39,729 nucleotides of DNA from Chara braunii (taxonomy: Eukaryota; Streptophyta; Charophyceae; Charales; Characeae), in assembly GCA_003427395.1 (NCBI GenBank), contig BFEA01000001.1:11403787-11443515 (forward strand), written 5' to 3'. The first letter of the stretch is position 1. Every line of letters begins with the position of its first letter. The position numbers and the translations under genes are program-made. The notes beneath the pieces are model-generated. The model did no database searches. It was not told where the DNA came from and worked only from the letters and a program-made list of their open reading frames with translations. This document shows positions 1 through 8,905 of the stretch, piece by piece.

Positions 1-2640
1 GCGTGGTCGCAAAATAGCGAGAGGGAGAGGGAGGGAGGGAGCAGAGGAAAGACTCCGCTCCGATACCAATGTGACGCACGTGCAGGGGGCACGTGCGGAG
101 ATGGTGAGAGAGAGAAAGATGAGAGGGACACCCACACACGAAGCAGCAGCTGAGAGAAAGGTCCAGTCCGGCTCAATGAACGAATCAACATTTCAATGAA
201 TGAACCTACCGCCCTGGACCAAGGCCGAAATGATATATCGGCCTAGGTCCAGGTGCGGACATCCTGGTACCGGACCAGGGTCAGGCCAACGGCCTGAAAC
301 TGGTCCGGCCTCACTGCCGGGCCGGAGGGGTACCGCTCCACCTCCCCTAATGAACCTCTCAATCACGGTAATGCCACCTTGTGGTGGCGTTGTCCTGACT
401 GACCAGTGGCCGCTGTCCTGCCAAAACGCGCCCCGTTCAAACGGTAGCGAGCATGCCCGACAAGCAGACCCCCTTTACTACGCAGTACAACGAGAGGGGG
501 CAGCAAGGTGCTGCATGTCCAGCCTCGCCTTTCTGCAAAACATGGCCAGCGACAGTTTAATACAGCCCCCTACTCGGTAGTCATACCGCTGCACCCGTAA
601 TCCGAAGAGCGCCGGCCACCTCGAAGATAAACACCGAGACAAAAATTGTGAACCCAACAGCGATCCTGCAGATCTGAGCCGCTGCGAATATGCCGGCGTT
701 CGAGTCCAGCGGCAATCGTCACTCCTACTCCAACTACAACAGCAGCCTTACTACCCGGCAGTAATAGACTCTGAGCACACGACTATCCACAAAGTTATAG
801 TACTAGGCTGCCCGGCGCCCGCTAATCGTGCAGTTCGTAGGCTTAGCTTTGCCAAGCTTCGGTTCCCACTGGGCATGCATACATCCATCTCCTTGTAGAT
901 GATTGCAGCTTGCAGTCGGGGTAGCAGGTAAGTATCAGCCGCTCCCTTATTCCCATTCTCTCCTTCATTGACCCCCTTCGTCAATCTCCCTCACACGGGT
1001 TCCCGCTCCTCAACATGCTCGTGCCTGCTCGTGCTCGTCTGCCCCTCTCGCCTTACGTTTTCTTACTTATGCATACCTGCGAATGAACCTCCCGCTGAGA
1101 CCCGGGAATCCGCATCAATTCAGGGGAGGCGACCATCTACACGAGCACAGTGGTCACGAGGAATGCCACCGCACAGTTCACCACTGCCACCAAAATGGAC
1201 ACCAAGTCTCAGCGCAGAAGTGAGTGTCGGAACGGAGGAGGGTGTTTATAACGGATCGTGCGATCAAGCAGATGGAGGACATCTTTGTGGTCCGATAGAC
1301 CATCCACGCAGTCGAGGGAAGGAAAGGAGAGGTGAGTGCGATGGAGGCGGTCAGTACCTAGTGACGATAGCGTATAGTGGTAGGCCCCCCCTCCACTACT
1401 CAACTCACTATAAGAAAGAAAAGGAAGCAAAAGAAAAAACAAAGGGAAATATAAGAATGAATTGTTCGCTGAAAACGGGGAAGGTTCATCCCCTCCCTTC
1501 TTCGACTTTCCTTCCAATGCGCATCCCCTACAATCTATACTTCCAGAGCTAACCCCCCAACGCTAGATTTAACACTGCCATCGCACTCATAGCGCCTAAA
1601 AACCCCATCTCAATACTTCACTTTGCCCGATTCTATAGAGATTTGGGCGAGATATCGAACCATATCGGACATCCGCTACCCCCGCGCACACTATTCGTCC
1701 TCTAACTATCTTCCTACTAACTCTTTACTACTTTCGACTTCATATTCGGGGTCGCCAGCCCCGAAAACCCCTATTTCGACCCTTTCCTCGCTCGATTCCA
1801 TTCGGAAACGAGCGAGGTACTCGTTTTTTTTTTTCTTTTCCTCCTTCACTCCCGCCATCTCCATAGCTCGGCACAGCTCTTCATCCTTATACCAACCAAC
1901 TCACTTACCTGTTGCAAAAGCTAACCTCACTATGATGTTCGCCCGGGGCCAAAACCCCGGGATAGCTTCTTCTTCTCTCGATTCCGTTCAGGATTCCCGA
2001 CCCTTCTTTCGTCACCTCCCTATGTCGAATGCACCCGGCGCGCTAACCCGTCCGGGTTCGCCCTCCATCTGTCCTTGCAGCTCCGCCTTACCTTCCGCTG
2101 CGCTGCCCTGCTTCCTCCCTGCTGCCTACCCGTACAGTCCCCGCACTCCCTTACTCCCTTACTCATGCCTCACAGTCCTAGCGCCCGTTACTTGCTGCCT
2201 CCCCGTACTGTCTCAGTACTCGCCCGTAGCTGCCCCTCCGCTCTTTTCGCTGTGTCGGGAATCGTTCGCTGGCCTGGGCCACAGTCCTTTTAGGTGTCTG
2301 CTAACACCCGCTCCCGCAATCGTGAGCCAACGATGGTCCTTATCCCCCACTATTCTGAGGGGAGCCATCAGAGGAATCGGCTAACAGTTGGGTCGATTTT
2401 GCCTTCCGCCTGCACGCCCATATTCAATGGACGTATATGCACGGCACTGCCGTGGCAGCCTCTGCCGTGGTACCTCCGAGCCACAGCGCCCACTGGGTCT
2501 ACCGAGCCTACAGTGCCCGCGGCCAGTTCCCAATCTTTTGAGTCCCACAGACACGCTCTCTCCAAACCTCTCTCTGCAGGCCGCGACTGACGGGAGCTGT
2601 ACCCTCCTGGCCATGGCTACCTGGATCTAACCCACACTTC
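1..2640. other. GC-rich stretch without a recognisable gene
   Basis: Several open frames run through this stretch (for example 200-580, 968-1552 and 1623-2384 on the plus strand). None shows a domain, signal peptide or motif that I recognise. Their composition follows the local base bias, being rich in Ser, Pro and Leu where the plus strand is pyrimidine-rich (about 1,640-2,300). There are short purine repeats at the very start and an 11-T run near 1,826. I see no repeat boundary, so I leave it unassigned. Confidence 0.4.
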
Positions 2641-2655
2641 CACGGGCCCCACAAT

Positions 2656-2775
2656 GGTCTTGGGTTGGTAGCAAACATCCAAATGAGAACTTTGAAGACC
2701 GAAGTGGGGAGGGGTTCCACAGGTGGGCTGCTACAAAGGCCCTTCCACAGTGGCTCGGATCACTCCTTCCGGGCA
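2656..2775 (+). pseudogene. 26S rRNA fragment (plus-strand part), diverged
   Basis: The stretch contains CAAATGAGAACTTTGAAG in a context closely matching the highly conserved large-subunit rRNA segment around 'TAGCAAATATTCAAATGAGA', followed by a GGGGTTCCA like the rRNA 'AAAGGTTCCA'. After that the match weakens, with only scattered agreement to about 2,775. It is a short, mutated piece and not a functional rRNA gene. The same rRNA segment occurs again at 10,674-10,730. The identification rests on my memory of plant 26S, so exact ends are approximate. Confidence 0.7.
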
Positions 2776-2789
2776 CTGCTCACCCCTCT

Positions 2790-2990
2790 CTCGGGTTCCC
2801 GCGGGCATATGCATACTCAAACTTCACGGTCGATTTACGACCGGCAGGCGGTACACCTGCAAAAGGCTCGCACCCCTAGGCTTCTTTTTCGTCTTGTGGA
2901 TTGTTCTCTCTGTCCAGCTCGTATGCAGGCTGAGCTCCTTGGTCAGCAGTTCAAGACGGGCGGGATAGAGATAATTCCGTCGGCACCCCG
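2790..2990 (-). pseudogene. 26S rRNA fragment (minus-strand part), diverged
   Basis: On the plus strand at about 2,935-2,964 the sequence CTCCTTGGTCAGCAGTTCAA followed by GACGGG is the reverse complement of the conserved 26S stretch 'TTGAAACACGGACCAAGGAG'. Upstream residues on the plus strand (to about 2,800) match later parts of the same 26S region less well, so the piece is ordered but degraded. It lies immediately beside, and opposed to, the plus-strand 26S piece at 2,656-2,775. The same opposed arrangement recurs at 10.4-11.05 kb. Confidence 0.6.
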
Positions 2991-3478
2991 AACACGCAGG
3001 ACTCCGAACTCAGGTCCGCTTCCCGTTAGTCTAACGGTGTATCAACCGAACTGGCCCCGTCGGTCTCAGAACCGATCACCAGCAAAGGCAAAAATTAATA
3101 ATAAAACAAAAAAATAAAAAGTAAAAACGGAACACGGAACCTAAGTAACAACCGGGCCGACGCCCCGCCAGCCTTCGATGCCGCGCACCCTGTTTATCAT
3201 GCAGAAGTCTCACCGTTGTCGAGGCCGTCCTCCGCACGAGTGTGCGCGCATCCCATACCAATCAAAAAGAAAAACATCCTTTTAATCCTAGTTTAAATCA
3301 AACGTAAAAAATTCTGACCGGCGATCATGCCGGCTCTTCAATCATCAACAAATAAAAAAAATCACGCGCGCCTCAAGTCCGCGCGCCCACACACTCTTTA
3401 TCCTAGTCAACCATCCTGTCAGCCTTGACCACAGACGCAGCCGCGCCTCGCGCGGTATACTTAAACTTTAATCCAGAC
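2991..3478. other. no recognised feature
   Basis: Mixed-composition sequence with an A-rich patch at 3,090-3,125. I see no coding signature, RNA gene or repeat boundary. The 3' end of the neighbouring minus-strand LINE remnant may extend into the upper part, but nothing recognisable supports that. Confidence 0.35.
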
Positions 3479-4180
3479 TTAATTTCTGTCACTTGCAAAA
3501 ACCAGGGCGGATACCTTTGTAAGGGTATTCACGCCTACAGCGTGGAGGAAGGGCATCTCATCTAGAGTAACCCCTACCGCCACCACCCAAAATGTGTCTT
3601 GATTGATAAGTTGTCTCCAATCTCGGATCTCCGTGAGAGTCATCCAAGCTTTGAATTTCGTCCGGTAGGTAACGACTCCCGAGTCAATAAAGTCTGATCT
3701 CTTCGCCAACATCCAGTCCGTGATTTTTGTGCCCTTGGGACATACGGAACCACATTCCGACTCTCAATCTTGATTTTACCTCTCTTGAGCTGTAAACCGA
3801 ACATCTCACCTCTTAGCCACACGTCCTCATATGCCCTAACCACATCCTCGTTTACGTTTTTCGGTAGGAAACGTGCCCCATCACGGAAGATCACCGTGAC
3901 AGTTGTTTTTTTAACCATTTCACCTTGATTTCGTCAAGGGACGAGTTCAAGGTGAACGTAACTTCCCTACCATCTATCTCCATTTCTCCAAGGTCGATAT
4001 TGGTTGGGAGTATGCCTTCTTCATAGCAAAGCTCTAATCATCTCCTTAACACATTCAATCTTGAAGCGATAGTCATATGGGACCTAAGCTCTGATATCAC
4101 TCACATCGTGAGGGTCAGGCTCGGCTTCCATACTCGAGTACCACATAACCGCTATTTGGTGTAAACTATCGTATGCCGAC
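3479..4180 (-). pseudogene. LINE ORF1-like protein remnant (nucleic-acid-binding gag-like domain)
   Basis: Reading the minus strand from about 4,180 down to 3,479 gives one interrupted protein. Segments in order are VPYDYRFKIECVKEMIRALL, then EIDGREVTFTLNSSLDEIKV with WLKK, then TVTVIFRDGARFLPKN, then WLRGEMFGLQLKRGKIKIES, then a segment with KFKAWMTLTEIRDW and FWVVAVGVTLDEMPFLHAV. The layout (basic WLK-T-V start, RGKIKIE strand, DFI, KF..W.., V.AV.V..DEMP) parallels the ORF1 of the LINE at 33.4-33.9 kb. I therefore read it as ORF1 of a related plant L1-type LINE, the DUF4283-like part. Breaks seen: an in-frame TAG before VPYDYR, a shift near 4,030, a shift in the A-run at about 3,910, and another near 3,750. 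No ORF2 follows on this strand, so the copy is truncated. Confidence 0.6.
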
Positions 4181-4584
4181 AAGGTATCAATAGCGATCAC
4201 TGATGTTTTGCAAGAACAACGACCAGAACAGGGCACAAACGGAAGTTGTCTAGACGCTAGTATCATCGGTTATGGCATTCGCCATAGGCCTTTGTACCGC
4301 GATAGGCGAGGAGGTACCACTTGCAGCTGCAATTCCACAACGAAAGTGCTAGCCGCCGGTTACGCCTGCCAAGCGACAAGCATCGCCGGAGTTGAGCGCT
4401 GACGCGCCAACAAGAGCGCTAATTCGCGATCGTGCCCCACAATTATCCGACTTGTTTCAGTAATTGTTTTGGTATTTTCATGAGTTTTGTACTATAGGAA
4501 GTACACATCTGTAAATTTTCAGGACATTTAGCTGTGAATTTTTTTTTTTTTTAAATCACCAAAGATGGAGGTGTCGAAAACATG
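4181..4584. other. no recognised feature
   Basis: Short open frames only (for example 4,208-4,402, plus strand). The base composition falls from mixed to AT-rich near 4,430. No motif supports a gene or RNA. The upper part could be the 5' end of the minus-strand LINE ORF1 remnant. Confidence 0.3.
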
Positions 4585-4746
4585 TTGGTGCACTCGCCAA
4601 TTTCAATTTCTTTTTATTTTTTTTATTTTTATTATTAATATTTATTGTTGTATTTTATTTTTACTTCCAATTCGGTAAGGCATTTGGATGTAATGCTAAG
4701 GTAAATATTGTTTATTTATTTTTTTGCATAACTTTTTTTTTTTTTT

Positions 4747-4778
<32 letters not shown>

Positions 4779-4880
4779 TGGTTGGGGGCGCATTCGGCCC
4801 GAACAGCCGAACGCATCCCCAAGAGGTCCAGTATGTTCCTGCATTTGGGTTCGGATATTCAGCTCATCCCGAACGTTGGA
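4585..4880 (+). repeat. AT-rich-core repeat family, copy 1 (with poly-T/poly-G junction)
   Basis: The stretch at about 4,670-4,732 (GGTAAGGCATTTGGATGTAA followed by TGCTAAGGTAAAT and later TTTTTTTGCATAAC) aligns base by base with the core of the elements at 5,123-5,390 and 21,987-22,287. The core is followed by 24 T (4,733-4,756) and 21 G (4,757-4,777). It is then followed by a GC-rich arm holding paired GTTCGG/CCGAAC motifs (4,790-4,880). The ends differ from the other copies, so boundaries are approximate. It is presumably a non-autonomous element. Confidence 0.5.
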
Positions 4881-5122
4881 CACCCTGGTTATATTTATAA
4901 TTGAATATAGTTTTGCTGTGCATTTAAGTAATGAAAATAAATTGATCTCTTACATAAGTGTGTCATTTTTAATGAGTTGAATAAATAACATATTCTTATT
5001 TAAATTATAGACTTCATAATTTATTAAGAAATGATAGTCATATTTATACATTGATATATTTTAATAAATATATTTTAATAAATATATTTGATAAATAAAC
5101 TAATAAGTATTTAAAAATGCAT

Positions 5123-5390
5123 CTAGGCTACCAAAGTGGTTCGTGGCCACTTACCCGACCATAAAAATAAATAAATAAAGAATAAATAATTTTAAGTTTA
5201 ATTTTTATTTTAAATTTGGTAACAAATTTCAATGTGATCTTAAGGTAAAACTTCTCGAGCTTATTTGTTTGCGTAACATAGTTTTTTTTTGGATTTTTTT
5301 TTGTTTTTTGTTGGGACCTTACATGGTCCTTGTATGGTGTCGAGCGCATCGGCCCCGCACAGGGCGGAACCCTCCCGGCTGTGTCACGCA
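5123..5390 (+). mobile_element. MITE-like element, same family as 21,987-22,287 (opposite orientation)
   Basis: It begins CTAGGCTACCAAAGTGG, nearly the same terminus as the intact copy at 21,987-22,287. It then has the shared core ATTTTTATTTTAAATTTGG, AATTTCAATGTGA, GCGTAACATAG, a T-run with GGATTT, and TTGGGACCTTACATGGTCCT. The far terminal repeat has diverged beyond recognition, so the right end is estimated. There is no coding capacity. It is non-autonomous, and the superfamily cannot be told from this copy. Confidence 0.65.
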
Positions 5391-5760
5391 GGAGTTGGTC
5401 TACTCGCGATACACATGGAACGTTCGCAAGTCACTCCGACCGAGTGCATCAGCCATACCCCTCGCAAACCCCTACGACAAGATAGGGCCTATGTGAGGTA
5501 CAACTTACCTCCACCTGTGGGAGCTATCACCTCCCGTCGGTGGGTGTATCCCCATCGAGCTACCAGTCTACAGTACGAAAGCTAATCGGTTGCAATCGCA
5601 GGGGTGGACCATTCACGAACATTTTTCGTACAATGTAGGATAGGGGGTACGTGCGATCCCACGCCTCTATCGGACCCTCACGTGAACCGACGCATTGGAC
5701 TCAGAGGGTTGGAGTCCCAAGGCCTGAATCGTCGTCGGTCGACTAGGAAGCTTCCCACTC
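5391..5760. other. no recognised feature
   Basis: GC-moderate sequence with short frames only. A weak resemblance to a 26S stretch around 5,555-5,610 was too scattered to call. It may contain the decayed right end of the preceding MITE-like element. Confidence 0.3.
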
Positions 5761-5761
5761 A

Positions 5762-5918
5762 CCACGCGTTACACCACGAGTAAAATATAAAAATAAAACA
5801 CGCCCACACCCACACACACACAGAATGACAAAAAAACAAAACAATACTTCTAGTCCCTTTAGTATCCAACCCATAACCTTCTGATACAGAAATCGGTTGA
5901 GCAACACGCGCGAGTCTT
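5762..5918 (-). mobile_element. tRNA-derived SINE-like element
   Basis: On the minus strand, 5,918 down to 5,853 reads like a degenerate tRNA head. It has TTGCTCAACCG in the A-box position, then TCAGAAGGTTATGGGTTGGA, where the last part sits as a B-box (consensus GGTTCGANTCC) after the TCAGAAGG anticodon-stem pattern typical of tRNAs. It is followed by a T-rich then GT-rich tail to about 5,762, as many SINEs have. It is inferred from pattern only and carries several mismatches to both boxes. Confidence 0.4.
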
Positions 5919-6279
5919 AGTATAAAAACCGCGTGGTTGCAGGGCCTTCTCATATCGACTAACAATGCAGACATACGCAAACAGTCGTCATGATGGTGTA
6001 CTATGTAGTACCCAAAATCATGCGGTCCTCGATAATCTTGAGGGTCGCGTTCGACATTCAAGTGTCGGCCGACACGCGCCTTGACGGATTAATCTCTCGG
6101 CGCTAGACAACCGCCAAGTGCGGTTGAGAACCACAACCTCTTCTGCACCCTGCGGAGAGTGGGTGGTACACAGGTTCATATGTGTGGTGACAATCGTCTC
6201 TTATTGCCGCCAGGAGACCAGCTCCATGATCCAGGGTTTGGAGAGAAGTCAAGGGGTTTGACTTTGACGACTGCCACCG

Positions 6280-6700
6280 ACTCCNACGTCCAATNANAAA
6301 ANTANGTGTCGCCACTNGTANGNACCCTCGTACGNGTNCGGATTCNTNCTCTNNTTNCCGNACGCNNCTCGNACGCNNGGGGCCNCGNATGAGTTGTTGT
6401 TTTTTTTTTTTTTTTTTTAATCCGGTATTTTTTNTTTTTNTTTTTATCAAATTCTAATAAGGATTTGAAGATGATGCTCAGTCAAATGTTGCTTGTTTTG
6501 TGTTGCTGCATCACATAGTTTGTTTTCATATTTTTTTAATAACTTTTTTTTTTTTTTTCTGTACGGGGACGTACAAGGCGTATAGGTTTCTATACAGAAT
6601 TCGTACAAATATTACTTGTACGTTTCATACGGAAAGACCCCGTATGTGTACGTTATACAACGTAGATAAAAGTTAACAAGTAAAATCAATCCGAAAAATC
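6280..6700 (+). repeat. AT-rich-core repeat family, copy 3 (ambiguous bases in left arm)
   Basis: The core at about 6,450-6,530 (AATAAGGATTTGAAGATGAT, then CAAATGTTGCTTG, then CTGCATCACATAGTTTG) aligns with the cores at 4.67, 5.2 and 22.1 kb. The arms are GC-richer and self-complementary: GTACGGGG at about 6,562 against CCCCGTATG near 6,640, with repeated CGTAC/GTACG motifs. The left arm (6,285-6,390) also has CGTACG-type motifs but is riddled with N, probably because a hairpin or near-identical repeats defeated the assembler. Confidence 0.45.
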
Positions 6701-7469
6701 ATCAACCATCCCGATACCCATATATCAAATCAAAACTCGAGATAAAAATAAAGAAAAAGAAACATAAACCCATCAGGTATGCAGATCACGCGACACATAG
6801 TTGTCATTCTCACTACCTCCAAGGTACGACTCATATATCAAGTTCCAAATACTTACCTCCATAAGACACAAACACATACGATAGTCACATTGCCTTACAC
6901 AATTGTTGTAAACTTTACTGTTCCTTGTAACTTACACCACGCCCTGCACTCTGAAGCCTTAACCATTGTCAAACTTTTCATAAAATTCTCATAAGTTCTT
7001 TATAATGACCATTAAAAGAAGTTTGGTTAAAACCCTCAAAGAAACATATCAAATCTCAGGGCTAAGGCATCAAGCTGAGGTACAAGTATAAGCAAAGTTG
7101 TGTTGTAAGCCAATGAATCGGCGATCAACCAACTGACCTATTTTCAGTGATAACAGTGTTATCAGTGATAACCGAAGATGATCATCGTAGGATCAAGCTG
7201 AAACTAGTCCAATCTTGAATTGAATCAATCAACGAAATACCTGTAACGCAAGATAGGTCAATTTCGAGACTAAGTTTATAATTGTATGAAGCATAAGCCC
7301 CCATGACACATTCCCCCTCAAGGCTCTCTTGATAACCAAGCCTAAATCTACTTCTAAGTCAGTCCTCAAAGAAAAGGTAGACCTATGACCAGATCTCACC
7401 TATACAGGGTGAATTCGTCAGAATCACTACCTGTCAAAATATAATTTATTTTTTTTTAACCAAAAACAA
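6701..7469. other. AT-rich stretch, one perfect small hairpin
   Basis: No gene is recognised. At 7,149-7,163 GATAAC and GTTATC form a perfect 6-bp stem around AGT, embedded in repeated CAGTGATAAC. The remainder is AT-rich and may be the flank of the tandem array that starts at 7,470. Confidence 0.35.
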
Positions 7470-8000
7470 TTCGGCAGCGCTTACTGTAGGACAAGTGTTT
7501 TTTCAAAATTTATACTAGCTCAAATACAAAAACTGAAATAGTATAGAAAGTCGAAATTTGTCTAACTCCCGTAATTAGTAAGAATTTGGGCAACATCTCC
7601 TTTAGAGAGGTAGACTTCCAAGATTTATACTGACTCGGATATTAACTCAAACTTAATATTTGAATGTTGTCGAGACAAAAACTAACTCTTTAGATTTGTG
7701 GAAATTTCGACAGCGCTTCTCGTAGAGAAAGAAGCTTTCTAGAATTTATACAAAACTAAATACTAAGTCTGAAAATAATATTGACTTTCGAAAGTCAAAT
7801 TTTGTTTAACTCCATGAATTCGTAAATGTGGGCAACACTTCTCCTAGAAAAGAAGGTTTTCCACATTCTTACTTAGTCAAATATAAACTTAGACAAAAAA
7901 CTGAACTTTGGAAATCAAATTTGACTAACTCCTTGGATTTGTAGAAATTTCGGCAGCGCTTCCCGTAGAGAAAGTAGCTTACCAAGATTTATACAAAGCC
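7470..8000. repeat. tandem array, five ~120-bp units with alternating A/B types
   Basis: A motif recurs at 7,470, 7,586, 7,706, 7,826 and 7,949, a spacing of 116-123 bp. Units 1, 3 and 5 read TTCGGCAGCGCTT or TTCGACAGCGCTT (type A). Units 2 and 4 read TGGGCAACATCTCC or TGGGCAACACTTCT (type B). Each unit also carries a TTTATACT-like segment after the motif, and units from the second on are preceded by TAACTCC..GAATT.GTA. The order is ABABA, that is, a ~240-bp dimeric higher-order repeat. Small stems follow several motifs, for example GCTTCT/AGAAGC in unit 3 and CTTCT/AGAAG in unit 4. There are no coding frames. Confidence 0.8.
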
Positions 8001-8287
8001 AAGTATAACAAACGATCCAAAAAAATGCAAAAATTAACCTAAGTAAAAGAAAGTTAGCTAAAAAAATGCAGAAATTGAACAAACTCATATGACTCTAACA
8101 CTTGGCGAGCAACTAAAGAGACTGTCTGTTAAACTGAAACGCAGACTAAGTAGTAATCTCGCTCAGCTACATTCAAGGCCAAATCACAATATTAAGCACT
8201 CCAACCAGTCCAAAGTCAACCTTGTCAAACAATAGTTCATAGTTTTTCAATGATTTGTCCCTTATACCCAACTTACATAAGGCGTAA

Positions 8288-8905
8288 AGCTAAACCATCC
8301 TATCTTATGGAAACCTGTCTAGCTCAGCAATTAGATATACACAAACATAGGGCACTACAACATTTCTCTTCCTTGGTCATATGACTAGGCTATCCAACCT
8401 AGTCGCCCTAAACTATTTAAAATATTCAAATTATATATATTTGTCTGCACTTAGTCTTTTAAGGCAACATATGACTAAGCCGTTCAACTTAGATCAAAGT
8501 CCAGCTTGCCCCTTCTTGCCACAAACTTACTCTGAATCCATATTTTTTTCAGTTGGTGATAAACTATAGTAAGACCATTCAATCTTATGGAAACATGTCT
8601 GACTATTCTGTTCGTATATAAAATAGTATAGAAATATAAACAAATTTATCTCATTGGTTCCGGCATGTGCATGACTCCAGACCAGACCTCTCAATCTTAT
8701 GGAAACTTGTCTAGTCCTTCGCCTAAGTTCCCCTCATAATAGAACAAGAATAAGTCAATAAACATCAGAAACGTCAAATGACATAAAACGACCAAGCCAT
8801 CAAAACTTATGGAAACCTGCTTGGTCCATGAAAAAGTGGATCACAAACAACCCTCGCAAGTCAGAGGAATCAGACCATCCAATCTTATGGAAACTTGTCT
8901 GGTCC
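8288..8905. repeat. dispersed hairpin family with a conserved 21-nt loop
   Basis: Five hairpins share a 21-nt loop close to CATCCAATCTTATGGAAAC plus two bases, but have different arms that still pair. They are 8,288-8,324 (AGCTAAAC/GTCTAGCT), 8,566-8,606 (ATAGTAAGAC/GTCTGACTAT), 8,680-8,716 (GACCAGAC/GTCTAGTC), 8,790-8,826 (GACCAAGC/GCTTGGTC, perfect) and about 8,867-8,905 (TCAGAC/GTCTGG core). Two reduced relatives have an 8-nt loop: 8,383-8,404 (GACTAGG/CCTAGTC, loop CTATCCAA) and 8,475-8,492 (CTAAG/CTTAG, loop CCGTTCAA). A decayed relative lies near 8,931-8,965. Spacing is about 60-115 bp. No protein frame explains the pattern. Confidence 0.75.

Noticed and set aside
200-580. 126-codon plus-strand frame at the start of the window
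   Set aside because: Gly/Pro/Arg-rich with no recognisable motif in a GC-rich stretch; length alone is not sufficient.
5391-5760. Additional 26S fragment near 5,555-5,610
   Set aside because: Only scattered words agree (AGCTAC, CGAAAG, GGGG) and the order is not maintained.
7470-8905. CRISPR array
   Set aside because: Units are ~120 bp with diverged motifs, the setting is eukaryotic, and there are no short identical repeats with unique spacers and no cas genes.
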